DNA of 22,203 bases from Pseudomonadota bacterium (GCA_021811205.1 JAJZPK010000012.1:1-22203); one strand, 5' to 3'; counted from the first letter of the stretch, positions 1 through 6,882 are shown. Program-made: numbers and translations. The notes: generated by a model not told the origin, from the letters alone.

Positions 1-78
1 GGCTATATACCGCCCGCAGAAGCTGAGGCACAATACTACCGGCAGTTAGCCAACACGGAGCCTGTCAACGTCACTTAA
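1..78 (+). CDS. IS3-family transposase, C-terminal end (partial)
   Basis: The frame open from base 1 encodes the last 25 residues of a protein, beginning GYIPPAEAEAQYYRQLA and ending at TAA (76-78). This tail is typical of IS3-family DDE transposases (OrfB), whose C-terminus carries a PPAEAE-YYRQL segment. The catalytic core lies outside the window, so activity cannot be judged. The terminal inverted repeat of the element follows directly. The family call rests on remembered tail similarity and on the position beside the repeat; the exact IS subgroup is not determined. Confidence 0.7.
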   Translation, partial: GYIPPAEAEAQYYRQLANTEPVNVT

Positions 79-80
79 AC

Positions 81-112
81 CAAACAGCCTCCACGAAACC
101 CGGGGCGATTCA
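81..112 (+). mobile_element. Right end of IS3-family insertion sequence (terminal inverted repeat)
   Basis: Read on the minus strand from base 112, the sequence starts TGAATCGCCCCGGGTTTCGT and continues GGAGGCTG. This matches the general form of terminal repeats in one IS3 subgroup (TGAaCcGCCCCGGG...GGAGGCT). The element would therefore end with TCA at 110-112, just after the transposase stop. The other end lies outside the window, so neither the second repeat nor the target-site duplication can be checked. Confidence 0.6.
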
Positions 113-137
113 GCTTGAAAGTAAATTTCTCTGCCAT
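113..137 (-). pseudogene. 5' fragment of a gene cut by the IS end
   Basis: An ATG at 137-135 on the minus strand opens a frame encoding MAEKFTFK before it meets the IS terminus at 112. It then runs through the terminal repeat to a stop at 75-77. The start has an excellent Shine-Dalgarno (AGGAG at 144-148, six-base spacing) and a consensus promoter upstream, which argues for a real gene start rather than chance. The rest of the gene would lie beyond the insertion sequence or be lost. Eight residues are too few to identify the product. Confidence 0.45.
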
Positions 138-160
138 GATTTTCTCCTGATGTTGAGTCA

Positions 161-189
161 ATTATGGCAGAGAGTTTACTTGCTGTCAA
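161..189 (-). promoter_or_regulatory. Consensus sigma-70 promoter pointing into the IS
   Basis: On the minus strand a perfect TTGACA (184-189) is followed after exactly 17 bases by CATAAT (161-166, five of six consensus bases). Transcription would begin near 154, leaving a short leader with AGGAG (144-148) before the ATG at 137. This is the strongest promoter match seen in the window. It reads into the insertion sequence, antisense to the transposase. Confidence 0.6.
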
Positions 190-202
190 GGGATAGATGC
201 CC

Positions 203-457
203 CTTCAGGTTATGTCGAAGCCACAACCCAAGCTCTGAAAGAGCAGAACCAAGTTGAGGCGCAGACTAACCTTCAGGTTATGTCGAAGCCACAACCCAAG
301 CTCTGAAGGAGCAGAACCAAGTTGAGGCGCAGACTAACCTTCAGGTTATGTCGAAGCCACAACCCAAGCTCTGAAGGAGCAGAACCAGGTTGAGGCGCAG
401 ACTAACCTTCAGGTTATGTCGAAGCCACGGCGCTGAAAGAGCAGCGCCAGGTTGCGG
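203..457. repeat. 68-base direct tandem repeats, three full copies plus a divergent fourth
   Basis: Copies occupy 203-270, 271-338 and 339-406 and differ from one another at only one or two positions. A fourth, shorter copy (407-457) shares the first 22 bases, then diverges, and ends at the tal stop codon. The unit begins CTTCAGGTTATGTCGAAGCC and contains a small hairpin (GCTCT-gaa-AGAGC in copy 1). Because 68 is not divisible by three, no frame stays open across copies. There are no spacers between the units, so it is not a CRISPR array. Confidence 0.9.
429..448 (-). terminator. Hairpin downstream of tal, possible terminator
   Basis: A perfect seven-base stem (GGCGCTG / CAGCGCC) with a six-base loop lies about ten bases past the tal stop. 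It has no T-run on the minus strand, so intrinsic termination is uncertain and it may only protect the 3' end. It lies in the divergent fourth repeat copy, suggesting the upstream tandem copies arose by amplification of this 3' region. Confidence 0.35.
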
Positions 458-1405
458 CTAAAGTTTATCGGAAAGCAGTTTCTCCAGCTTGATCTGGTCT
501 GCGGTGAAATTCCGAATTCCTTCAGCGAGCTTCTCCGTGGCCATGGCATCTTCATTCATAGCCCAGCGGAATTCCGCCTCGGTCATGGAAGGTGGGCGTG
601 GCTTGACCTGTCCCTCATAACGCAAGGCACGCTCCAGAACGCCTTCTGTATTCTGCAGTTCCTCAAGGAAGTTGGGCCCGATAGTCAGGCGGTCGCAGCC
701 TGCCAGGGCGATGATTTCACCGCTGTTGCGAAACGATGCGCCCATGACCGTAGTGGGATAACCGTGTTCCTTGTAGTACTGGTAAATTCTTCTTACTGAA
801 ACTACGCCTGGGTCATCTTCCGGTGCGAATGCCATACCTTTTGCCTTGTGCCAGTCCATGATGCGACCGACGAAGGGTGAAATCAGCGTGACGCCGGCCT
901 CGGCCGCAGCGCGAGCCTGTGCGAATCCGAACATCAGCGTCAGGTTGCAGTGGATGCCTTCATGTTCGAGAACCTCGCCCGCCCTTATACCTTCCCAGGT
1001 GGAGGCGATCTTGATCAAAACCCTTTCGTTGCCGATTCCGGCCTCGTTGTAGAGGCGGATCAGTTTCCTCGCCTTGGCCAGTGTAGCCTGAGTGTCGAAC
1101 GAGAGTCTTGCATCGACTTCGGTTGAAATGCGCCCCGGCACGATCTCGAGAACTTCGAGACCCACGTCTACCGCGAGCTTGTCGCATGCATCATGAATCT
1201 GCTGTTCGCGATCGCGGCTCTGGCTTCTGGCCCAGGAGAGCGCATCGTCGATCAGCGGGACATATTCGGGCAGAGCCACGGCTTTCAGAAGGAGCGAAGG
1301 ATTGGTTGTTGCGTCCTCGGGCTTGTGATGGCGGATCGCTTCGATATCGCCTGTATCGGCGACGATTGCCGTCATCGATTTCAATTGGTCCAGCAATGTA
1401 TTCAC
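458..1405 (-). CDS. tal: Transaldolase (type 1, TalB-like)
   Basis: Transaldolase moves a dihydroxyacetone unit between sedoheptulose 7-phosphate and glyceraldehyde 3-phosphate in the non-oxidative pentose phosphate pathway, in the cytoplasm. The product is 315 residues, close to the 317 of E. coli TalB. The catalytic residues fall at the same numbers as in that enzyme: Asp17 (VADTGD), Glu96 (RISTEVDAR) and the Schiff-base Lys132 ([12 protein letters not shown]). The start is GTG at 1405-1403, supported by AGGGG seven bases upstream; no better ATG is available. The gene stands alone, with the barrel gene upstream on the same strand and the repeat array downstream. It appears complete, since it ends LEKLLSDKL as expected for the family. 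Confidence 0.96.
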   Translation of the reverse strand: MNTLLDQLKSMTAIVADTGDIEAIRHHKPEDATTNPSLLLKAVALPEYVPLIDDALSWARSQSRDREQQIHDACDKLAVDVGLEVLEIVPGRISTEVDARLSFDTQATLAKARKLIRLYNEAGIGNERVLIKIASTWEGIRAGEVLEHEGIHCNLTLMFGFAQARAAAEAGVTLISPFVGRIMDWHKAKGMAFAPEDDPGVVSVRRIYQYYKEHGYPTTVMGASFRNSGEIIALAGCDRLTIGPNFLEELQNTEGVLERALRYEGQVKPRPPSMTEAEFRWAMNEDAMATEKLAEGIRNFTADQIKLEKLLSDKL

Positions 1406-1490
1406 CTGTTTCCCCTGATTGTTTGCATGAAATGCGCTGATTTTGAAGGTGCCTGTTCTTGTCTGCGTCTATAGGATATTGCAGGGGGGG

Positions 1491-1508
1491 CGCGGCCGCA
1501 AGGCCGCG
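1491..1508 (-). terminator. G+C-rich hairpin between the barrel gene and tal
   Basis: A perfect seven-base stem CGCGGCC / GGCCGCG with a four-base GCAA loop lies ten bases after the barrel stop. On the minus strand it is followed by a C-run rather than a T-run, so it is not a textbook intrinsic terminator. It would still be a very stable structure at the 3' end of the barrel mRNA. Confidence 0.4.
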
Positions 1509-1517
1509 ACCATTCAA

Positions 1518-2045
1518 TTAGAAATGATAAATTGCCCCGATCGAGTAGCTGCTGATATTCGACTGGGCGATGGTGGTTCCGTTGCCGACTGATACCCTGT
1601 CGTAACCTGCTCGAAGATCGACATTTGAGCGGACCGCATACTGAAGACCTGCGCCGTAGGCAAGATGGTTGCGATTCGATGACCCCATGAGATCTGTCGA
1701 TGTGTGGGCCTGTGCCATGCCGAGTTTGCCATAGAGCGACAATCCATCCGATATGCTGGAAATCGGCAGGTATCCGACTGCATACAGCCCCCACGAACTG
1801 TTCTTGGCGCCCTGACCCGTGTAATACGTCTGCTTGCCGTAGTCAGCGTAATTTCCCTCGAGCGAAAAATAGCGGTTGAATTGATATCCCGCAAGCAGAG
1901 AATAGTCCGTGTCCGTGCTCTTGCTCAGCCCTGTCATGTCGTCGCGTGCCTGGCCTATGGTCGCGCCGGCATAGAAACCGGTTGCCGCCTGGGCGGTAGC
2001 GATCGATGCCGTAATCATTGCGATGGTGAATATGCTCTTTTTCAT
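1518..2045 (-). CDS. OmpA-type small outer-membrane beta-barrel protein
   Basis: The 175-residue product has a signal peptide (residues 1-20, cut after AQA) and then alternating short amphipathic strands such as GFYAGATIGQA, YSLLAGYQF, FSLEGNYADY and LSLYGKLGMAQ. It ends with a C-terminal aromatic (IYHF), the signature recognised by the BAM machinery. Together these fit an eight-stranded barrel of the OmpA N-terminal/OmpX type (OMP_b-brl families). There is no OmpA-like peptidoglycan-binding domain. GGAGG lies five bases before the ATG. A second related barrel occurs at 19780-20346. The function is unknown; such proteins serve as structural, adhesion or small-pore proteins. Confidence 0.85.
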   Translation of the reverse strand: MKKSIFTIAMITASIATAQAATGFYAGATIGQARDDMTGLSKSTDTDYSLLAGYQFNRYFSLEGNYADYGKQTYYTGQGAKNSSWGLYAVGYLPISSISDGLSLYGKLGMAQAHTSTDLMGSSNRNHLAYGAGLQYAVRSNVDLRAGYDRVSVGNGTTIAQSNISSYSIGAIYHF

Positions 2046-2137
2046 TCATGCCTCCATTCAAAGTGAACTGCCGAAAAACTCGACAGACATGCATGTGACA
2101 GAGTCGAATCAGGATAGGTTCCTGTCTGTAATTCAAT

Positions 2138-2154
2138 AAGATATGAAATATCTT
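2138..2154. promoter_or_regulatory. Perfect dyad in the divergent barrel/PAS intergenic region
   Basis: AAGATAT and ATATCTT flank a GAA centre, giving a 17-base dyad in the A+T-rich middle of the 180-base space between the barrel gene (minus) and the PAS gene (plus). A second palindrome, ACATGCATGT, lies at 2087-2096, nearer the barrel start. Either could be a regulator site. No convincing -35/-10 pair was found for either gene. Confidence 0.25.
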
Positions 2155-2225
2155 TAATGGAACTTTCGGCTTGCTTGGCGATCCACTTGTTTTTATTGTC
2201 ACAGCATGGCTGACATGGGGGCATC

Positions 2226-2585
2226 ATGTATATGTTTAACCGGACTGAAGAAAAGGACGAGTACTGCGGTGAGGCAGCAGCGCTGATACTGGACTATCGC
2301 GGCATGATTCTCGAGTGCAACCATGCGGCGGAAAAACTTTTCGGCTATTGTGCAAGCGAATTGATCTGGCGTCATGTTTCCCTGCTGCTGCCGCAACTCG
2401 CCGAAGGCATGCTGGTCAGGGATGACAAAGTCAACCCGAAGCTCAAATTCATGTGCCATTGCGGGCAGCTGTTCCTGGCGCTGGACAGACAGTGCAGGAC
2501 CTTCTTGAGCGAACTTCATCTTGTCGAATTGGCGCATCCGGGCAGATTTGTCATAAGAGCGATCCTTTGCCCGGCAAGTGCCTGA
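2226..2585 (+). CDS. Small single-PAS-domain protein
   Basis: The 119-residue protein has a PAS-like N-terminal half: AALILDYRGMILECNHAAEKLFGY (residues about 18-41) is the usual beta-beta-helix start, followed by ELIWRHVSLLLP, typical of the helix that caps the pocket. The C-terminal half is shorter and cysteine-containing (CHCGQ) and ends in a strand-like RFVIRAILC. There is no kinase, GGDEF or other output domain, so it must act through a partner or is a remnant of a larger sensor. GGGGG lies four bases upstream of the ATG at 2226; a second ATG at 2232 is possible. It converges with the SpoIIAA-like gene, five bases apart. Confidence 0.65.
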   Translation: MYMFNRTEEKDEYCGEAAALILDYRGMILECNHAAEKLFGYCASELIWRHVSLLLPQLAEGMLVRDDKVNPKLKFMCHCGQLFLALDRQCRTFLSELHLVELAHPGRFVIRAILCPASA

Positions 2586-2590
2586 GACAG

Positions 2591-2956
2591 TCAAGTTTTG
2601 GATACCCATTTTCTGGCCGTCTGCACTTCGCTCGTCGGAAAAACCCTCAGTTTTCCCGGCATCAGGAAGCGGAACGCCGAGAGCTCGTGAGCTATCCAGG
2701 ATACGTCAGTGACTGCGGCGATCTTGCCCCATTTCGAAAGATGCTCGAGTCCGACGAGGGTGTCTTCCCACATCGCGCCTGAATCCATTCCGGAAAATGC
2801 TGACCCGAGTTCGTAATAGCAGTTGATCTTGTCGTGTTTTTGAAGCGCACGCTCTATTTTCGGGATCAGTATCATTTCGTAGTCTTCCCTGGTGACGCGT
2901 CCTTTCGCTTTGATACCGACGACATTTTCAGGGAAATCATTCATGATTTCTATCAT
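2591..2956 (-). CDS. SpoIIAA-like (STAS-fold) protein
   Basis: The 121-residue product resembles the SpoIIAA-like family (PF11964): FPENVVGIKAKGRVTREDYE, then an acidic/aromatic middle (NCYYELG), WEDTLVGLEHLSKWGKIAAV with VTDVSWI, and a closing FRFLMPGKLRVF segment. Members adopt a STAS-like fold; their roles are poorly known and lipid or small-ligand binding has been suggested. The start at 2956 is chosen because AGGAGC stands seven bases upstream and homology begins there. The frame stays open much further upstream but would then run antisense through the channel gene. It converges on the PAS gene and diverges from the channel gene. Confidence 0.75.
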   Translation of the reverse strand: MIEIMNDFPENVVGIKAKGRVTREDYEMILIPKIERALQKHDKINCYYELGSAFSGMDSGAMWEDTLVGLEHLSKWGKIAAVTDVSWIAHELSAFRFLMPGKLRVFPTSEVQTARKWVSKT

Positions 2957-3028
2957 GTTTGCTCCTTTTCCGGCATCTTTCTTTGTCGCATAATGCTTCA
3001 ATTTCAAGTATAAGCACAAGAAAATCTC

Positions 3029-3811
3029 ATGAACGGAAAAACTCGTTTTGCGCTCGAAAAGCGGCTTATCGTGCCGATGCTGTTTTTGAGCTTCGTCTGG
3101 TTCTGCGTGCTCATCCTGGAACTCGTCTACGGCATGAACGACGTGCTTTCGATACTGGGCTCGGGGATCTGGTTCCTGTTCATCCTGTATTTCGCCATGC
3201 GGCTCGCCACTGCGGAAGACAAGCGTGTCTTTCTCAGAAAGCACTGGCTTTTCGTCATTGCCATCCTGTTTTCGGTGTTGCGTTTCTTCCCCTATTTGCA
3301 GTCCTTCACGGTGGTTCGCGCATTGACTGCCACGTTCGGCATGCAGGTGATCTGGCTGTTCCTGTCCGCGATCGAGGGACTGCATTCCCTGCGCCGTGCG
3401 CTCGGACACAGGGGGGCTGGTTATGCGCTTGCGCTCACCCTGGTTGTGATGTTCGCAGGCGCTGCCGGCATGCTGCATTTCGAGGGAAATTCGAGTTCGC
3501 CGCAGAGCATACACACCTATTCGAGGGCGCTTTGGTGGACGGCCATGCAGATGACGAACATTGGCACGGCCTATTCCATCCAGACGACAGGCGGGCGGCT
3601 CGTCAGCCTTTGCGTGTCGATTTATGCAGCTGCGATGTTCGGGTACCTGACCGCACTTTTCGCCACGCTTTTCATCGACAGGGACAGGAGTTTGAATGCT
3701 TCGGATTCGATTCAGGACATGAAGAGCGAAATCGCGCAACTGCGCCTCATCATCGAAAGTATGGTGCCAAGCGCAGCGGAAGGGAAATCGGTGGAAAAAG
3801 AGCGCTCCTGA
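3029..3811 (+). CDS. Six-helix ion-channel-like membrane protein with atypical filter
   Basis: The 260-residue product has about five hydrophobic helices (near 13-34, 42-60, 72-90, 98-118 and 133-150), then a pore-helix-like ALWWTAMQM, a filter-like TNIGTAY (176-182) and a last helix (190-215). A short charged C-terminus (SIQDMKSEIAQLRLIIESM) could form a coiled coil. This is the layout of voltage-gated-type K+ channels (Ion_trans family). The expected TVGYGD is replaced by TNIGTAY, and the fourth helix has few arginines, so neither K+ selectivity nor voltage sensing can be assumed. The Shine-Dalgarno before the ATG is weak. It converges with a true K+ channel gene. Confidence 0.7.
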   Translation: MNGKTRFALEKRLIVPMLFLSFVWFCVLILELVYGMNDVLSILGSGIWFLFILYFAMRLATAEDKRVFLRKHWLFVIAILFSVLRFFPYLQSFTVVRALTATFGMQVIWLFLSAIEGLHSLRRALGHRGAGYALALTLVVMFAGAAGMLHFEGNSSSPQSIHTYSRALWWTAMQMTNIGTAYSIQTTGGRLVSLCVSIYAAAMFGYLTALFATLFIDRDRSLNASDSIQDMKSEIAQLRLIIESMVPSAAEGKSVEKERS

Positions 3812-3833
3812 ATGCTTGCCGCATTTCCTGAGA

Positions 3834-4874
3834 TCAGCTTCCGTTTTCAAGCCTGATCTGGTTGATGGCTTCGACCGTTCCCATCAGGACGATGACCATG
3901 TGTTCTCTGATGACGGTGTCGCGAGGCGGGTTGATGAGATAGTTTCCGTCCTGGGAAAGGGCGATGATCGTGACGTCAGGGATGTGAACGATGCCTGTTT
4001 CCGTGAGGGTTTTTCCGATGAGGGGAGAATCGGTGACGACCAGTATCTCTTCCACCCGGATGGTCTGCTCCTTGGTACGCAGCATGAGGTCGAGGAAATT
4101 GACGACATTCGGACGTACCATTTCGGATACCATGCGCAGGCCGCCGATCGCATTCGGCATGACCACGCCGTCCGCACCAACCTTGATCAGTTTTTCGCGA
4201 GATTTCTCTTCGACTGCCTTTGCAATCACCCTGAGATGGGGGGTGAGCCCTTTGGCCGTCAGCACGACGAACAGATTTTCCGCATCGGTATGCAAGGTGG
4301 TGATTAAACCGTATGCCCGCGCGATGCCTGCAGCTTCCAGTGCGCTTTCCGATGTCGCATCGCCTTCGACATGGGGGATGCTCCGCGACATCAATGCTTC
4401 GATTTTGTTTCGGTCCGTTTCGATCACGACGATGGGCTTTTTCGATTTCAGCAGCTCTTCAACGACGTAGTAGCCTGTCTGGCTGAAGCCGCAGATGATG
4501 TAGTGGTTCTGCATGTCATCGATGGTATTCTTCATTTTCATCCTCTTCAAAATGTCCGTCAGTTCGCCTTCAACGATGAATGCGGTGATCATCGAAACGC
4601 TGTACAGCAAAATGCCGGAACCGAAAATGATCAGGGCCATGGTGAAGAGCCTGCCGTTCCCATCGAGGGGATGGACTTCTCCGTAACCGACGGTTGATAT
4701 GGTGATGACCGTCATGTAGAGCCCGTCGAGGAAGGACCAGTGCTCGATCATCATGTAACCCAAGGCGCCTGCAACCAGGACGAGCAGGAGCAGGAAAAGG
4801 ATAGACGCAACTTTTCGGAAAAGAGGCATGGAAGATTCGGGAGGCGTTGCGTTCAGCATTCTGAGTTTCTTCAT
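3834..4874 (-). CDS. Two-helix potassium channel with RCK (TrkA-N/TrkA-C) domains
   Basis: This 346-residue protein has an MthK-like layout: a first helix (21-42), a pore loop with the canonical filter TVGYGE (61-66), a second helix (76-101), then a cytoplasmic RCK N-domain from about 123 (YIICGFSQTGYYVVEEL) and a TrkA-C domain over roughly 260-340 (RVEEILVVTDSPLIGKTL). RCK domains form a ligand-gated ring that opens the pore. The nucleotide loop reads GFSQTG, with serine at the second glycine of the usual GxGxxG, so classical NAD binding is doubtful. The start is ambiguous: ATGs at residues 1, 6 and 16 all have weak ribosome sites. K+ efflux or uptake is inferred from the filter. Confidence 0.9.
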   Translation of the reverse strand: MKKLRMLNATPPESSMPLFRKVASILFLLLLVLVAGALGYMMIEHWSFLDGLYMTVITISTVGYGEVHPLDGNGRLFTMALIIFGSGILLYSVSMITAFIVEGELTDILKRMKMKNTIDDMQNHYIICGFSQTGYYVVEELLKSKKPIVVIETDRNKIEALMSRSIPHVEGDATSESALEAAGIARAYGLITTLHTDAENLFVVLTAKGLTPHLRVIAKAVEEKSREKLIKVGADGVVMPNAIGGLRMVSEMVRPNVVNFLDLMLRTKEQTIRVEEILVVTDSPLIGKTLTETGIVHIPDVTIIALSQDGNYLINPPRDTVIREHMVIVLMGTVEAINQIRLENGS

Positions 4875-4884
4875 GGAGCTGCAT

Positions 4885-4905
4885 ATGGGAAATCGGGTTT
4901 CCCAT
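4885..4905. other. Perfect eight-base hairpin upstream of the RCK channel gene
   Basis: ATGGGAAA (4885-4892) and TTTCCCAT (4898-4905) surround a five-base loop. The structure lies 50 bases past the stop of the secreted-protein gene and ten bases before the first possible start of the channel gene, both on the minus strand. There is no T-run after it. It could be a weak terminator, an mRNA processing site or an operator for the channel gene. Confidence 0.35.
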
Positions 4906-4955
4906 CATAATGACCTCGAACCCTGTCGTGCAACTCTTCATGCGGAGGCATGGGG

Positions 4956-5441
4956 TCACTTCGAGGCATGGACAAGCGCATTCGATTTTTCGGCAACGAG
5001 GTTCGCCAGTTCGGCGGAAGTCACGATGTCGCTTTCCATAAGACATTGCATGCGATCCTCGAATTCGTTTTTGTTTTTAGGCGAAACGTTGCATTCCTGA
5101 ATGACCATGCCGATGTTGTCGAAAGCATTTCCCATCTCGCCTTTCCTGATGCACATTGCGGCAACCAGAGGGGCGAACCAGTCGGATAAAAGCGGATTTC
5201 TCTGGATGAAATTCCGATAAAGCGTGGAGAGATCCTGGAACTGCTTTCGTCCCAACCCCTCGATATAGGCGTTGCCGTGCGCGGACCCGGGAATCAGGAA
5301 TTCCGGAATCTTACCCTTGCCGGAAGCGATGCTTTCTGCCGCTTCAGTATAGGCTCCGCAGGTGATCTTTTGCGCGTGGGCGCTCGGGGCGAGCGTCGCT
5401 GCGGACACGAGGATCAAGAGCAGTAAGCGTATGACGGTCAT
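4956..5441 (-). CDS. Secreted four-cysteine protein of unknown function
   Basis: I do not recognise the family. The 161-residue product starts with a clear signal peptide (MTVIRLLLLILVSAATLAPSA, cut after AHA at about residue 23). The mature part is helical in character, with four cysteines (28, 97, 117 and 133) that could form two disulfides in the periplasm. Features include GSAHGNAYIEGLG and a segment LSTLYRNFIQRNPLLSDWFAPLVAAMCIRKGE, reminiscent of small periplasmic proteins related to HdeA/Rap1a immunity types, though this is only a suggestion. AAGG lies eight bases before the ATG. Downstream on the same strand, 81 bases away, is the RCK channel gene, so co-transcription is possible. Confidence 0.7.
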   Translation of the reverse strand: MTVIRLLLLILVSAATLAPSAHAQKITCGAYTEAAESIASGKGKIPEFLIPGSAHGNAYIEGLGRKQFQDLSTLYRNFIQRNPLLSDWFAPLVAAMCIRKGEMGNAFDNIGMVIQECNVSPKNKNEFEDRMQCLMESDIVTSAELANLVAEKSNALVHASK

Positions 5442-5509
5442 GCAGACACCTTGGCATTTTGCTGCAATTGTCCTCTATTATGAGATTTCATGCTCATGAT
5501 TTTGGCAGG

Positions 5510-6847
5510 CTATCGGCGTACCCAATGTCTGCTGACCCAGTCGAGATAAAGCGAAACGAGTATCGCGACGACCCAAAGGCTCGCGATCGCGGCAATCCAG
5601 AATCCCGATGCGCCGCGGGCAGGACCGAAAGTGTCGGTCAGGCCGAGCAGGATTCCGCAGCCTATGCCGAGCCCCCAGAGTGCAATGGTGTAGATGAACA
5701 TGGGCACGCCCGATTTCTTGTATCCCCGCAATGCGTTGACTGCTACCGCCTGGAGCGCATCGGCAAGATGGTAGAATCCGACCAGCACGATCAGCGGAAT
5801 CGCCATTTTTCTCACTTCCTGGTGAGGCGTATAGAGCGCTGCGATGAGGGACGCGCAGCTCCAGAGCGTCAAACTGATCGCAAGCGCGGCGCCCATGCCG
5901 ATCCCGATTCCATTCCAGGCAATGCGGCGTGCGTGCTCCGGTGAATTTGCGCCAAGCGCTTGCCCTGCCAGGACGGAAGTCGCATTGCCTATGGAAAGCG
6001 GGAACATGAATGCGATCGCGGCAAGGTTCGCGGCAATCTGGTGAGCGCTCGATACGACAGGGCCGAGTCTTGCGATGAAAAGGGCCATGAAGGTGAATGC
6101 GGTGACGTCAGCGGCGAAAGTGAGTCCTATGGGAATGCCCAGTCTCAAAAAAGCCAGGATCGCCCTCCAGTCGGGCTTCTCGATTCGCGCGCTGAGTTTG
6201 AATGCCGCGTAAGAAGGGTGGCTGAGGCACCAATACCAGGCGGCAAACGCCACCAGCCATGCGTCGACCGCTGTTGCAACCGCACATCCGGGACCGCCCA
6301 GTTTCGGCATGCCGGCGAGACCGAACATGAAAACGGAATTGAGGGGGATCTTCATCAGAAGAGCCGCCAGATTGGTCACCATCACGGGCCTTGGATGGCC
6401 TATTCCCGTGGAAAGTCCGAAAAACAGGCGCAGTGCGATGGTGGGCGGCACTTCCCATGCGGACGCAGCGAGATAGGCTCTTACTTTTGCCTCGACGTCA
6501 GGCTGCAGATCGGAAACGGCGATGAAGGGGGCGGGATGCTCAAGCAGCAGGATGGCTGCGATTGCAATGATGACGGATATCCAGATGCTTTGCTGCAGCT
6601 CATGCCCGATTTCGCCGGACCTGTTGGCGCCGTAAAGATGGGCGATCAGGGGCGGCAGCGCGAAAAGCACGCTGAGGAGGGACATCAGGATCGTGACCAG
6701 AATGGATGCGCCTATGCCGACGGAAGCAAGGTCAACCGGTGAGAGGCGACCGGCCATGGCCGTGTCGATGACGCTGTTTCCGATCAGCGCGAGTTGGGCG
6801 ATCAGTACCGGCCATGCTAGCCTGACTATTTTCCTCATGTCTTCCAT
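5510..6847 (-). CDS. MATE-family multidrug/sodium antiporter (NorM-like)
   Basis: The 445-residue protein has about twelve hydrophobic segments and MATE signatures: an N-terminal RLAWPVLIAQLALIGNSVIDTAMAG in helix 1, AHLYGANRSGEIG after helix 2, and a second-half repeat with IGNATSVLAGQALGANSPEHARR. MATE proteins export cationic drugs and other organic compounds using Na+ or H+ gradients across the inner membrane. The length matches the family (about 440-460). The start is ATG at 6847, or the ATG three codons later, which has GGAAG just two bases upstream; either gives nearly the same protein. It lies 35 bases downstream of rppH on the same strand, so the two may be co-transcribed. The substrate cannot be read from the sequence. 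Confidence 0.93.
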   Translation of the reverse strand: MEDMRKIVRLAWPVLIAQLALIGNSVIDTAMAGRLSPVDLASVGIGASILVTILMSLLSVLFALPPLIAHLYGANRSGEIGHELQQSIWISVIIAIAAILLLEHPAPFIAVSDLQPDVEAKVRAYLAASAWEVPPTIALRLFFGLSTGIGHPRPVMVTNLAALLMKIPLNSVFMFGLAGMPKLGGPGCAVATAVDAWLVAFAAWYWCLSHPSYAAFKLSARIEKPDWRAILAFLRLGIPIGLTFAADVTAFTFMALFIARLGPVVSSAHQIAANLAAIAFMFPLSIGNATSVLAGQALGANSPEHARRIAWNGIGIGMGAALAISLTLWSCASLIAALYTPHQEVRKMAIPLIVLVGFYHLADALQAVAVNALRGYKKSGVPMFIYTIALWGLGIGCGILLGLTDTFGPARGASGFWIAAIASLWVVAILVSLYLDWVSRHWVRR

Positions 6848-6882
6848 GTGGAATGCTCAGGCTTTGACTCGGATTGGGTGAT

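Larger units (their letters stand above)
113..190. repeat. Imperfect inverted repeat around promoter and gene start
   Basis: Bases 113-137 and 164-190 are near-complementary. The core ATGGCAGAGA and a following TTTACTT occur in both arms in opposite orientation, with one small gap, and both arms end in TCAAG after a four-base insertion. The arms are separated by about 26 bases. One arm is the start of the truncated reading frame and the other spans the promoter spacer and -35. It may be an operator or the scar of a local inverted duplication. Confidence 0.55.

Noticed and set aside
203..406. Tandem repeats as a CRISPR array
   Set aside because: The 68-base units are directly contiguous with no unique spacers, and no cas-like gene is nearby.
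2957..3850. N-terminal extension of the SpoIIAA-like frame up to 3850 on the minus strand
   Set aside because: It runs antisense across the channel gene, has low-complexity charged content and no family similarity, whereas the ATG at 2956 has a strong Shine-Dalgarno at the point where the recognisable domain begins.
5960..6742. Open frame antisense to the MATE gene
   Set aside because: It is opposite a complete MATE transporter and has shadow-like composition with no hydrophobic or domain pattern of its own.
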